Notes: generated by a model not told the origin, from the sequence alone. A stretch of DNA of 64,000 bases from Bacteroidota bacterium (GCA_018266615.1 JAFEAB010000096.1:184229-248228); one strand, 5' to 3'; counted from the stretch's first letter, positions 28,401 through 36,040 are shown. Numbers and translations are program-made.

Positions 28401-29689
28401 TCCTGTTCTACCTTCACCTTCTCTGAAACATCGAGTAATAGCACCAGCTTGGCCTCTCCTCCTCTATATTGAATATTTCGGGAAAAAATAAATACCCGAA
28501 CCTGTTCTCGATTCTTCTTAAAATGGGTCCAAATCCCGGCTTCGCGAAGGTCGGTGCCGGAATTTCGATTAACCTGCGCCCTAAATTTATCAGCATCTTC
28601 CGGGGCCCGGATATCAAGGAGTGTCATCACCTTAAACTCGCCCTCCGAATATCCGTAAAATTCGCGGGCCGCCTCATTAACCTCCAGGAAGCGCAGGCTT
28701 TCTTTATCATAGATCCAAAGGGGAAGCGGGTTCTTCTCAAATAGCGTTTTATAGTTTTCTTCGTTCTCAATGAGTTGTTTAGTCCGTTGTTTCACCAGGA
28801 AGTTGAGCCATTGCGGCCTTTGAACAATATTATAGATCAAAATTCCACCCAGGGCAGATAATATGGCGGCAAGTCCAAAAAGAATCCATAAATCGGCAGC
28901 GCCCATATACCGGCTGCCTGGCACCACGGAAATGTGCCAGTGCCCGTTGGGCACATCGAGATTAACTTCCTGGGCATAAGAAAGAGGCCCGTCTGTATGC
29001 ATGATAACAGACTCCATTCCAGTGCGTTTATTCGTAACTGTTATATTAAAAAAGTATCCACTGCGGCCACCTGAATCAATTCCCGAATTAAAAAGAACGG
29101 TATTCAAATTAGAAACCACTCCCACATATCCCCAAAAGCCCGTATCCTTAAATACCGGGTGGTAGCTTGCCATTCCCTTTACCCCATCTGCCAGAATCAG
29201 GGGGAAAACAAAAAAGCTCCGGTTTAGCTTTCTTGCATTGAGTGCAGAAATTCTACTGGCAGGAGAAAGAGTATTGATATTCTGGGACGGCAACTCCGCC
29301 ACCGCATGTGGGAATTCATATTTTAAAATACTATCCCTAAAAATCTGCGCCGATTCAAAAAAATTAGTAGAATCCACAAATTGCCCCACAATAGAATCAA
29401 ACCTTTCTATGTCGTTATTAAATGCAAGAAAGGATGCGAGCATTTTGGCAGCAGCCAGGCTATTTGTAACCGATTCGTTGAGGTTTGTTTTTACTTTATT
29501 GGCAAACTCCAGCGCATCTTCTTTTTGTTCAGCCTTGACCAGTAAATAACGTTGGTAAATAAATGCAGATGTAAGGGTGAATAACAGGAGAAACGTAGCT
29601 ACTCCGGCAAACACACTTTTCCTCCGGGGCAACGAAGGCCTTTTTCCGGTAGAATCAGATGCCCAACTATAGGATTCAAAATTGGCCAT
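25472..29689 (-). CDS. Seven-PAS sensor histidine kinase (CHASE, HisKA_3)
   Basis: 1405 residues. TM1 is about 26-48 and a CHASE-like periplasmic sensor about 55-265 (includes SYHPVFKDTGFWGYVGVVSN). TM2 (LWILFGLAAILSALGGILIY) follows. Then come seven successive PAS/PAC modules (openings such as YKTLFEKNPLPLWIYD, YRMLINQASDGIILY, FATAFHSSAMIFSI, FSLIAAATKEVIWD, SDSIINSLPGIFYL, YRELIEQASDAIII, YRSLVENATEALLL). The dimerisation/phosphotransfer helix has EERKHIAREIHDELGQQ (His1213) of the NarX/DesK HisKA_3 type, and the ATPase domain has an N-box near 1324 and DNGIGFEP. It phosphorylates the downstream NarL-type regulator. The number of PAS domains is large and the signal unknown. Confidence 0.9.
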   Translation of the reverse strand: MANFESYSWASDSTGKRPSLPRRKSVFAGVATFLLLFTLTSAFIYQRYLLVKAEQKEDALEFANKVKTNLNESVTNSLAAAKMLASFLAFNNDIERFDSIVGQFVDSTNFFESAQIFRDSILKYEFPHAVAELPSQNINTLSPASRISALNARKLNRSFFVFPLILADGVKGMASYHPVFKDTGFWGYVGVVSNLNTVLFNSGIDSGGRSGYFFNITVTNKRTGMESVIMHTDGPLSYAQEVNLDVPNGHWHISVVPGSRYMGAADLWILFGLAAILSALGGILIYNIVQRPQWLNFLVKQRTKQLIENEENYKTLFEKNPLPLWIYDKESLRFLEVNEAAREFYGYSEGEFKVMTLLDIRAPEDADKFRAQVNRNSGTDLREAGIWTHFKKNREQVRVFIFSRNIQYRGGEAKLVLLLDVSEKVKVEQELKRSEEKYRMLINQASDGIILYSFDGRIQSFNYAACELSGYSEEEFSRINLHQLFIGNKPVPEKGEDHPLEKGRGTTIYRWLKRKDGAELIVELNARLLDDGKILAIIRDITEREEMLSQLKASEEKFATAFHSSAMIFSIVDDEGRIIDANDAYRKLLELKEDVIGKTSLEAGLLRHTSSEIRQTHFQNIRNLLDTNGRIEKYELHLKDSNENNKIIFLSMEPISLGGKRHWFMSAVDVTSDKLREEQIEAFNERFSLIAAATKEVIWDHDFISNKTWGNNKLYEMYGYDPGAGIEINLESFTSHLHPDDKMGVIKRMYESIEAKEGHVAEFFRFRMPDGSYRRFHDRAILKYDENGRAIRIMGSMQDITDEENIKNLLVKEKEISDSIINSLPGIFYLVGSDYRFIRWNKNFETITGYSAAELASLRPINLVPEKYHEGVRHIMDKSMKGAYQQIEVELLCKDGRLIPYFFNGQPIFYENQNCVMGIGLDQSEQKSSQQKIVESEKRYRELIEQASDAIIITTVDGNYVEVNSSACKLLGYSKEEFLSMNASKVVTTVTNITELRNKIENIRDTGESVINEVLLRRKDGTLVPVETHSKRLPGGGLIAFVRDLSERKKADKQIRESEERYRSLVENATEALLLYDIESQVFVNVSESACRLFKLTAEALLNSGFKEISPEFQKGTSSEAIFEEKLQMALSGDKVNYEWNYLDSHGKIIPCETWLVRLPGPRVLIRASIQDISERKKYERELKSTSQKLRELYNALQNVREEERKHIAREIHDELGQQLTGLKMDMYSIYRGINADDSGVRDKLQAILKLIDQTMGSVRKIAMELRPSILDDLGLLAALEWQAEEFEKRSLMKVNFRSAVGDIRIQPDTATALFRVFQELLTNVGRHSEASEVNVEVNIEGSDLFLKVDDNGIGFEPERVEVKRTLGLTGIKERINLIHGTYSIVSGSGKGTRVIVSVPLLEKI

Positions 29690-29994
29690 ACAGTCCCGGA
29701 AGTTAATCGAATCTGGGAGGATTGAGGAAAAATGAGGATGATTTTTTTATAAAATGAGGATGCCCGCTGCCCTCCGATCCCTTTCAACAGAGCAGTTGAA
29801 TTTTCATGAACCAGGCGTGAATAGAATTACCCTTTTGAAGCATCCGAATTAACCGGCTTCCATATAACCATCTACAAATAATAAAACAGGATAAGATTTA
29901 AAATTTTTACAGCTTGAAAACTCCCCTCAATTCACTTCCAGCCATTAATAAGAGAATTGCCTGGTTAATCGAATACTTACTTTGCTTTTAGCAC
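29690..29994. other. Region upstream of the sensor kinase, with direct repeat
   Basis: Regulatory region of the leftward kinase/regulator operon. It holds the 12-bp direct repeat listed separately (29729-29762). The rest is AT-rich with no ORF of coding character. A convincing TAnnTTTG box for the kinase was not found. Confidence 0.5.
29729..29762. repeat. 12-bp direct repeat, 22-bp period, upstream of the kinase gene
   Basis: AAAATGAGGATG occurs at 29729-29740 and 29751-29762, exactly 22 bp apart (about two helical turns), 40-73 bp upstream of the kinase ATG. Spacing on the same helix face is typical of tandem regulator binding sites. Binding by the cognate regulator is inference. Confidence 0.55.
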
Positions 29995-30390
29995 CTACCT
30001 GAAAATTAGGGTTTTACGGATCAGGATACGACTGCCGTCATCTTTCTTTATTACACAATCCGCAAAAGAAACCCGGGATCCGGAAATGCATTTTTCAAAA
30101 TTATCCCCAGTCCCGATGCCTTTACCCTGGAGGGGGTATTGAATCACATTTTTAAAATTAGCTCCGGAAAAAAAGACAGTACCAGAAATAAAATACAATC
30201 CTTCCAGTTGGGATAATATGCTATCCTTCTCCTGTACATTAACCGAATCAACCCGTGAATAGGGGTAACGAAGAAATTCATAGCCACTCCGCTTAAGCGA
30301 ATTGGATTGGGAAGGAACAGCATTCTTATGCTGAGAAAATGCAGGTAGGGAATAAAAGGCAAGCAGCAGGAATAACTTGAATACTTTCAT
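29995..30390 (-). CDS. Small secreted protein of unknown function
   Basis: 131 residues with a clear signal peptide (MKVFKLFLLLAFYSLPAFSQ). The mature part has a possible short beta-rich domain (YFISGTVFFSGANFKNVIQY) and two cysteines (in EKCISGS and FADCVIKK) that may form a disulphide. No family was recognised. It has coding-like codon use and a plausible signal sequence, but no conserved neighbours support it. Confidence 0.5.
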   Translation of the reverse strand: MKVFKLFLLLAFYSLPAFSQHKNAVPSQSNSLKRSGYEFLRYPYSRVDSVNVQEKDSILSQLEGLYFISGTVFFSGANFKNVIQYPLQGKGIGTGDNFEKCISGSRVSFADCVIKKDDGSRILIRKTLIFR

Positions 30391-30447
30391 AACAGACGCT
30401 TAAAAAATAAATGATTTACGGCTAAGGCTATTTAAAGATCGTCAAAA

Positions 30448-30648
30448 TTAAAATTGGAAGCAAATGGTGACACTGCGATTTCCACCTGGCAAGAGATCAA
30501 AATATCCAACTATTACTCCCCACAAAGGCAAACCGATTTTAATCACCCTTTCATTTCTCCACGAAATTCCTGTTGCAATCCAGGGTATCTGTTCTCTTGA
30601 AACAAAAAAAAACGGACGCCTGATTTCCCGGTAAAATAGCAAGGTCAA
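30448..30648 (-). pseudogene. Possible remnant of an outer-membrane barrel protein
   Basis: A 66-codon open frame. The translated C-terminal part alternates hydrophobic and polar residues like barrel strands (RVIKIGLPLWGVIVGYF, then SVTICFQF) and ends in Phe, the usual last residue of outer-membrane proteins. It begins 5 bp after the DinB stop and has no signal peptide. Either it is the 3' end of a decayed barrel gene or a chance frame; no upstream fragment was found. Confidence 0.25.
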
Positions 30649-30652
30649 ATTC

Positions 30653-31183
30653 CTACATCGTTAGCCCAGGCATGCCGTCCACACCTTGTTTCGCTTGGGC
30701 CAGATGGTGAGAGGGATGGTAGCTAATCAGGTAAAACATTTCCCTTATGGACAGGATTCCTAACAACGGGTGTGGTAATGAAAGAGTATCCAAATCCTCT
30801 TCGGTATATTGTTCCAATAGTTTCTCAATAACCAATAATACCGCCTTCATTTCCTCTGCAATTATCTGTTTTTGTTCAGGCCTCACCTCCCCCGGCAGGA
30901 ACTTTTCCGGGGATTGCAGGCTTGTTTTAAAATAATTGGCAATAACGGTTTCGTAACTCCATGCCGGGCGGTTTATTTTCCCAAACTTCTCTAAAATAAA
31001 TTCTTTCGAAGGCAATACCTTAGGGAAGGGTAATAAGGTTAAATGGACATGCGATAACTGTTGACCTGCCGTCCATTTTCCATTTTTCCTAAAAGTAAAT
31101 TGTGCATCCGATAATAGGATTATATAATTTATAAATTCCAAATGACGCTGGCGAAACGCATCAATCAATTCTGGTTTGGTCAT
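30653..31183 (-). CDS. DinB superfamily protein
   Basis: 176 residues, a four-helix-bundle DinB/YfiT-like protein. The metal-site histidines are visible: His50 region in GQQLSHVHLTLL and the C-terminal HPSHHLAQAKQ. Members are metal-dependent, thiol-linked transferase-like proteins in the cytoplasm, some of them inducible by damage; the substrate of this one is unknown. It is a single gene, leftward, with the possible barrel remnant directly behind it. Confidence 0.85.
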   Translation of the reverse strand: MTKPELIDAFRQRHLEFINYIILLSDAQFTFRKNGKWTAGQQLSHVHLTLLPFPKVLPSKEFILEKFGKINRPAWSYETVIANYFKTSLQSPEKFLPGEVRPEQKQIIAEEMKAVLLVIEKLLEQYTEEDLDTLSLPHPLLGILSIREMFYLISYHPSHHLAQAKQGVDGMPGLTM

Positions 31184-31456
31184 ACACTAAAGTTTCAAAT
31201 TTTTCTGCTCCCGGTTAATCAATCCCGAATTTATACACAAAAATTTTGGTTTCAATGGCTCAGGATGAAGAGGCAGTAATATGCAGCCTTCTCGTAAATC
31301 ATCGACCCTAACCAGAATGGAAATTTTAAACCCAACCTGTTTAACGCGAAATTACCTGACTGTATCTACAATGAAAATTAGCCCGGATCGGCGGGTAGTG
31401 TTATAAATCAGGCTGCGGCATCAGCGTGGATGGGATGACACGAAAATTGAATAAGA

Positions 31457-31531
31457 TGGTGGCCTCGCCAGGAATCGAACCTGGATCTGGAGCTTCGGAA
31501 ACTCTTATACTATCCATTGTACTACGAGGCC
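31457..31531 (-). tRNA. tRNA-Arg (anticodon CCG)
   Basis: On the minus strand GGCCTCG pairs with CGAGGCC (acceptor). The D-stem is GTAC/GTAT, and the anticodon loop TTCCGAA gives CCG at 34-36. The T arm is CCAGG TTCGATT CCTGG. Discriminator A is followed by an encoded CCA (31457-31459). The anticodon stem has one A-C mismatch at its base. It reads the Arg codon CGG. The 5' end is 5 nt after the marC stop, so it may be cut from the marC transcript. Confidence 0.95.
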
Positions 31532-31536
31532 GGATA

Positions 31537-32133
31537 TTAGTGGGGAATAGAGAATTTTACAATATTACTACCAAACATCTTTACGGCAATGGCCAGCAAA
31601 ATTACGCCGAAAAACTTTCTAATCACCAACATTCCACTGGGTCCCAAAATTCTTTCTATCCATTTTAAGGATGCCAGTACCAGGTAAATCACTACACAAT
31701 TAATGAGGATAGCAAAAAATATATTGATATCGCGGTAATCGGCCTTTAAACTCATGATGGTGGTAAGGGTTCCGGAACCTGCAATCAACGGGAATGCGAT
31801 GGGTACTACTGCCCCACTTTGCGGATTGCTGTCTGCTTTAAAAAACTCCACCCCCAGAATCATTTCCAGTCCGATGATGAATATCACAATACTCCCTGCT
31901 ACTGCGAACGATTTCACATCAAGACCCAGGAATTCCAAAAAAGTACTTCCCAGGAATAAAAACAAGATCATTAACCCTCCCGAAACCAATGTGGCTTGCA
32001 GGGAGCGGATTTCTCCGCCCATTTTTGACCGCAGGCTGGCTAACACAGGGATGGACCCCAGGATATCAATTACTGCAAATAGGGTAAACGTAACCGTTAA
32101 TAGCTCCTTAAATGCGAAGTTGCCAAAATTCAT
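31537..32133 (-). CDS. MarC family membrane protein
   Basis: 198 residues from the ATG at 32133 (MNFGNFAFKELLTVTFTLF). Six hydrophobic spans and the two family blocks FAVIDILGSIPVLASL and GAVVPIAFPLIAGSGTLTTI are clear. MarC/UPF0056 proteins are inner-membrane proteins once linked to multiple antibiotic resistance; transport function is unproven. An upstream in-frame start six codons back is rejected because a TATCTTTG box ends 15 nt before 32133. A tRNA-Arg follows within 5 bp. Confidence 0.9.
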   Translation of the reverse strand: MNFGNFAFKELLTVTFTLFAVIDILGSIPVLASLRSKMGGEIRSLQATLVSGGLMILFLFLGSTFLEFLGLDVKSFAVAGSIVIFIIGLEMILGVEFFKADSNPQSGAVVPIAFPLIAGSGTLTTIMSLKADYRDINIFFAILINCVVIYLVLASLKWIERILGPSGMLVIRKFFGVILLAIAVKMFGSNIVKFSIPH

Positions 32134-32148
32134 ACTGCGGATTTTATA

Positions 32149-32156
32149 CAAAGATA
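32149..32156 (-). promoter_or_regulatory. -7 promoter box of marC/tRNA-Arg
   Basis: TATCTTTG on the minus strand, an exact TAnnTTTG match, 15 nt before the marC ATG at 32133. Confidence 0.6.
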
Positions 32157-32198
32157 ATACGGGTTACCGCTTTCACCCCGATTTCAGGCCCCTATACC

Positions 32199-33275
32199 TT
32201 ATCGAAGGAACAAGGTCTTTTTAGGGTTGATGCCTGGCGCTACCGAAAAACTGAATTTTTTTATGCCTTCCGAACTGAAGCAGGTTACTTTCCCGGGGTC
32301 GCTGAAGTTGCCCGCATCGCAGATATACACATCTCCATTATCTGCATCAAAATCCACTCCATACACAACCGATACCGTGGTACCATCGGTAATAAACTCA
32401 CTCCGCACCACCGAACCGGTATGGGTATCGTAGGTTTTTACCCGGGTGCCGGTAGTAGCATAACTGTTGTAGAAATAGGCGATATCATTATAGATACGTA
32501 CATGGTCGAACTGATAATTGGGGCCAAGCTGCTGTTTTACCGTATTATTGTTTCCATTAATCACGGTAACACTGGGAGGAATGGAAGTAAAATTTCCAAA
32601 GGAGGTTACATATACATCCCCGGTCGAATTAACGGCCAGTTGCTGAGGGTTTACGCCTACCACCAACCTGGCCACTTCCGTATTGGAGTTAAGATCCACC
32701 ACCGAAACGGTGGAGTCGGGAACCGCATTAAAACCGCCGGAATTGGCAACAAATAATTTGTTATTATACACCAGGATTCCTTCGGGGTTAGGGCCTACCG
32801 GTATCACCTGGCTTACGGAAAGTGAAGTGGTATCAATGGCGGAAACAGTTCCATCATAAGCCGTAATATAAACTTTGCCATTAGCAGAGGCTGCATATCG
32901 GGGTTGCCTGCCGGTTCCTAAACTCTGAATGGGGATTCTCGAGATAAAGGTTCCCGTTTGCGCATCCAATACGGTTACATTACTGGAAACATTCACAACA
33001 ATATAAATTTTACTGCCATAAATCAGCATGTCGTTGGCCACATCACCCAAACCTGCCGTTTGAGAAGGATTCTGCTGTGTAAAAAAATCTCCCGAAACAA
33101 CGCCGGTAGCCGCATCCCGATAAGCCAGTTTTGAATTATTGGCATTAAAGTTCCCTTCCGATAATACATATACGCCTTTGGCAGGCTTGATGGGATCATA
33201 GGGAGCATCGCTCTTTTTGCAGGCGGAAAATAATACGATGGCAAGGATTGCCAGGAAATAGAAATGTTTGTTCAT
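32199..33275 (-). CDS. YncE-like beta-propeller lipoprotein (partner of the cobalamin receptor)
   Basis: 358 residues. A lipobox ends LFSACKKS (Cys19). The mature protein opens KGVYVLSEGNFNANNSKLAY and then shows repeated beta-propeller blades (NVTVLDAQTGTFISRIPI, KVYITAYDGTVSAIDTTSLS, KLFVANSGGFNAVPDSTVSV, DVYVTSFGNFTS). It resembles the YncE/DUF5074 family often encoded beside TonB receptors in Bacteroidota. Its start overlaps the receptor stop by 4 bp, so the two are coupled and share the cobalamin riboswitch. Likely a surface or periplasmic ligand-binding accessory in corrinoid uptake (inference). Confidence 0.75.
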   Translation of the reverse strand: MNKHFYFLAILAIVLFSACKKSDAPYDPIKPAKGVYVLSEGNFNANNSKLAYRDAATGVVSGDFFTQQNPSQTAGLGDVANDMLIYGSKIYIVVNVSSNVTVLDAQTGTFISRIPIQSLGTGRQPRYAASANGKVYITAYDGTVSAIDTTSLSVSQVIPVGPNPEGILVYNNKLFVANSGGFNAVPDSTVSVVDLNSNTEVARLVVGVNPQQLAVNSTGDVYVTSFGNFTSIPPSVTVINGNNNTVKQQLGPNYQFDHVRIYNDIAYFYNSYATTGTRVKTYDTHTGSVVRSEFITDGTTVSVVYGVDFDADNGDVYICDAGNFSDPGKVTCFSSEGIKKFSFSVAPGINPKKTLFLR

Positions 33276-35278
33276 TTTCTTGATTTATTGTTTTTATATG
33301 TAACAGTTAAGGATAAACGAAAATTGAAGCCGGGCATCGGATAATACCGGATTATTTCATATTGCCGGTTAAAAATATTATTGGCTTCGGCCTTGAATTC
33401 CATAGCCATCGATTTTTTCATTTTTACCTGATACGCCACATTCACATCATGCGTAGTAAAGGCCGAAAGCCTGTCACCCGGCAACTCCCCGCCGGCACGA
33501 TACCTTTCTCCGGTAAATAAAAGGTTGTATCCGGTGCGAAGCCTTCCCCACTCAGCTACGGCCCGCAGGGTACCTGCATGGATGGCAGCATACGGCAATT
33601 GCTTCCTATAAGAAACGGAAGAAGGATCAGAAAGATCGAGGGCCTGCTGAAAACTATAGTTAATTCCGGTGTTGAGAATTACCTTCCTCTTAAGAACCGA
33701 AACAAAAACCCCTGCATCCATACCGGTTATGGCGGCCTTACCCACATTCATCATCGACCATTGAAAAAGGTTTTGCCTGGGTATGGCCAGAATTTTATTC
33801 GTGACAAACTGGTAGTACCCATCCACCGACCAGCTTGCTTTCACCCTCCCGGCCCGAAATGAATTTTCTCCCAGCATGCCTACATTGTATAACCGGGCTA
33901 TTTCGGGTCGAAGCGCTGTATTGCCAATATTGGTAAAATACAATTCATCGAAAGTGGGAAAGCGGTAGATGTATTTGAAGGAGGCTCTCAGGTATAACGG
34001 GATCAACCCGGGCTTCACATTGATAGAGGCTGAAGGAGAAAGCCTGCTTTCATTATTTCTGTCAACGCCGGTTTTTACGGTTTCATTGATCAGATTGTGA
34101 AGCAGGTCGGCCTGCAACCGCATATTCTTAACCGCCCAATTTACCCCGGCATTCTGTATGAGGCTTTTCCGCTGTGGATTGGGATAGTTCACTGCAAAAC
34201 TATCAATCCGCTTTAATGCATCCCAAATAAAATCGGCGGCATAATGAATACCCCATCGATGTGATATTTTCCATTCAAAAGCAGCAGAACCATTCAACGA
34301 TTGTTGCCTGAAAAAGTTTTCCAGCTTTCGGGCGCTATTGGGATAATCGGGGTCGGAATAATCCTTATCTTCTTTGCTGTATTTCGCACTCAACAGGGCA
34401 GTAAGCTTTTTGCTCAACGGAGTTTTCCATTGCACCTGCGAAAAAATAGAGGTGCTCTTCAACCTATCACCAGCCGGAGATGCATAAAGGATAACCGCAC
34501 CGGGGAGGCCTCTGTTTGAATGATAGGCAACATTTTGCCATAGAAGAAAACTGCTGTCTGAAATTTTGTGATATAAGGATGCCTCGGCCCGAAATTCAGA
34601 AATTGCAGCGCCAGTCCGTACTTTGTACTTCCCACCATTTTCATAATCCCTGTACCGGTATTTACCATTGGCCTCTTCCCAATCGCCGGACAGGTGTAAG
34701 GAAGTTTTTGAAGACACCCCTAGTTGGAGGTTTGCAAAAGGGTTGATAAGCCCAAATGACCCTGTGTGAATTCCGGCTTTCAGGCCCACTCCGCCGTTGG
34801 GCACCTCATAATCGGGGATGATGTTGATGATTGCAGCGTTTGCAAAAGCGCGGGCAGGAGCCAGGGTAACGGCGGGTGAATTTATCGTATATTCAATAGC
34901 GTTAGTATTGATCAGGTTAAACCGTCCCAGATCAATTTGACCTCCCTGGGCATCGGAAACAATCATCCCGTTGTATAAGACGGTCGTATAATTTGCGCCC
35001 AGGCTCCTTAGCGATACCGTTTTCAATCCTCCAATCCCCCCATAATCCTTTACCTGAATTCCGGGGAGGAACCGGGCTGCTTCTGCCACCGTGGAACTGT
35101 TCAATCCGGCCAGGGATTTCCTGCTCAGGGTAATGGAAATATTGGAACTCCGGAGGGGTTGTGCAGGGCGAACAGAAAGAAGGGTTACACCCGATAGTGT
35201 ATCGGCACGTTGCGCCCTTAACCCGGTAGCAGGCAGGACAAATAAAATATGAAATAAAAAAATTGCCCGGTGATGCAT
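33272..35278 (-). CDS. btuB: TonB-dependent outer-membrane receptor, BtuB-like cobalamin uptake
   Basis: 668 residues. Signal peptide about 1-22 (ends GLRAQ). Plug domain about 30-160, with AEAARFLPGIQVKDYGGIGG and LKTVSLRSLGANYTTVLYNG. The 22-strand barrel fills the rest and ends NFRLSLTVTYKNNKSRK. No CarbopepD_reg domain. Nothing in the protein alone fixes the ligand, but the cobalamin riboswitch just upstream makes corrinoid uptake the best call. The gene begins the operon with the propeller lipoprotein. A TonB box is not obvious. Confidence 0.8.
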   Translation of the reverse strand: MHHRAIFLFHILFVLPATGLRAQRADTLSGVTLLSVRPAQPLRSSNISITLSRKSLAGLNSSTVAEAARFLPGIQVKDYGGIGGLKTVSLRSLGANYTTVLYNGMIVSDAQGGQIDLGRFNLINTNAIEYTINSPAVTLAPARAFANAAIINIIPDYEVPNGGVGLKAGIHTGSFGLINPFANLQLGVSSKTSLHLSGDWEEANGKYRYRDYENGGKYKVRTGAAISEFRAEASLYHKISDSSFLLWQNVAYHSNRGLPGAVILYASPAGDRLKSTSIFSQVQWKTPLSKKLTALLSAKYSKEDKDYSDPDYPNSARKLENFFRQQSLNGSAAFEWKISHRWGIHYAADFIWDALKRIDSFAVNYPNPQRKSLIQNAGVNWAVKNMRLQADLLHNLINETVKTGVDRNNESRLSPSASINVKPGLIPLYLRASFKYIYRFPTFDELYFTNIGNTALRPEIARLYNVGMLGENSFRAGRVKASWSVDGYYQFVTNKILAIPRQNLFQWSMMNVGKAAITGMDAGVFVSVLKRKVILNTGINYSFQQALDLSDPSSVSYRKQLPYAAIHAGTLRAVAEWGRLRTGYNLLFTGERYRAGGELPGDRLSAFTTHDVNVAYQVKMKKSMAMEFKAEANNIFNRQYEIIRYYPMPGFNFRLSLTVTYKNNKSRK

Positions 35279-35323
35279 AAAAATAATCGGGCAAAAACAG
35301 GAGGAGATTTTCTGGACCTGCTC

Positions 35324-35344
35324 AAGCCTTTCACCCGAAAGCTT
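35324..35344 (-). promoter_or_regulatory. Hairpin between riboswitch and btuB (possible expression platform)
   Basis: Leftward, AAGCTTTC pairs with GAAAGGCTT around GGGT (8 bp, one bulged G), lying between the B12 box and the btuB start codon, without a T-run. It could be part of the switching element; whether control is of transcription or translation cannot be decided. Confidence 0.35.
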
Positions 35345-35354
35345 TCGTTAATAA

Positions 35355-35545
35355 ATTTGAATCGGCAGGTCTTCTGACTTTACCCTCATTGGATACCTTC
35401 CCGTTTTACACAGTGGTAATAAATCCAACAATTGCTTTTTAAAGCGGGTTTTACAGCTACGGGGATAGTGCCGGAATGCCTGATATCAAAAGTCAGGGTC
35501 ACCGTGCTTCCCTTTTAACTCCGGTTTTACCCGGAGACCAATTCG
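35355..35545 (-). ncRNA. Cobalamin (B12) riboswitch
   Basis: Leftward leader of the btuB gene. The B12 box is at 35361-35380 (GTCAGAAGACCTGCC on the minus strand). Other recognisable pieces are the conserved GGGAAGCACGGTGA-type core near 35500-35515, GCCACTG-like pairing and the flanking P1 arms. The transcript starts after TATCTTTG at 35549-35556. Binding adenosylcobalamin or a related corrinoid would lower expression of the receptor and propeller genes. Boundaries are approximate. Confidence 0.9.
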
Positions 35546-35548
35546 GGG

Positions 35549-35581
35549 CAAAGATAGGGAAATGGATTTGGGTGAAACAAA
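35549..35581 (-). promoter_or_regulatory. Promoter of the riboswitch-btuB operon
   Basis: On the minus strand a -33 TTTG (35578-35581) and a -7 TATCTTTG (35549-35556) are 21 bp apart, the best full Bacteroidota promoter in the window. The -33 box overlaps the T-run of the upstream gene's terminator. Confidence 0.7.
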
Positions 35582-35604
35582 AAGGCCATCCTTTCAGATG
35601 GCCT
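35578..35604 (-). terminator. Intrinsic terminator of the small secreted protein gene
   Basis: Leftward, AGGCCATC pairs perfectly with GATGGCCT (8 bp) around TGAAAG, followed by TTTTTG. It lies 20 bp beyond the stop of the gene at 35625-36026. Confidence 0.85.
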
Positions 35605-35624
35605 ATAATTATTTGAATGTAAGA

Positions 35625-36026
35625 TTAATGCTTCCCGTCCTTCTTTTTGCATTCGCCAACAACCCGGTGATAACTGTCGTGTGCGGAAGTAATGAGCGTC
35701 AACAACTGGGCATTTCCTGCGTTTCCATGAACCGCATCAGCAACTGCATTTACAAGTTTTACCAACGTATGTAATTCAGCCTTGGTTTTATCGGAATCGT
35801 AATTGGAAGGTATATCAGACAATTCCCATCTTTTTGCAGCCAAAAGCATATTATCCGCTTTCTCTTTCAGGGGTTGAAAATTGCCTTCTTCTGCCGGATG
35901 AAAAGTGGACGACATGAAGGAATGAAATTTTTCCTGTTCAGTCCAGGTTTGTTGTTTATCCTGTGCAAAACTGATGGCAGGGATCATTGCCAGGAAAAAT
36001 ACCAATGCATGTACAAATGATTTCAT
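35625..36026 (-). CDS. Small secreted helical protein of unknown function
   Basis: 133 residues with a Sec signal peptide (MKSFVHALVFFLAMIPAISFAQ). The mature part is predicted all-helical (HSFMSSTFHPAEEGNFQPLK, then ADNMLLAAKRW and LVKLVNAVADAVHG) and ends HDSYHRVVGECKKKDGKH. It resembles the cytochrome c'-like lipoprotein at 8858-9334 in size and helix pattern but lacks a CxxCH motif. Function unknown. It has its own promoter box (36041-36048) and terminator. Confidence 0.6.
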   Translation of the reverse strand: MKSFVHALVFFLAMIPAISFAQDKQQTWTEQEKFHSFMSSTFHPAEEGNFQPLKEKADNMLLAAKRWELSDIPSNYDSDKTKAELHTLVKLVNAVADAVHGNAGNAQLLTLITSAHDSYHRVVGECKKKDGKH

Positions 36027-36040
36027 GATCTAATTTTTTT

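Noticed and set aside
31426..31668. 80-codon open frame opposite marC and the tRNA
   Set aside because: Its protein is a translation of the tRNA-Arg antisense and marC (for example the stretch containing VASPGIEPGSG is a known tRNA artefact).
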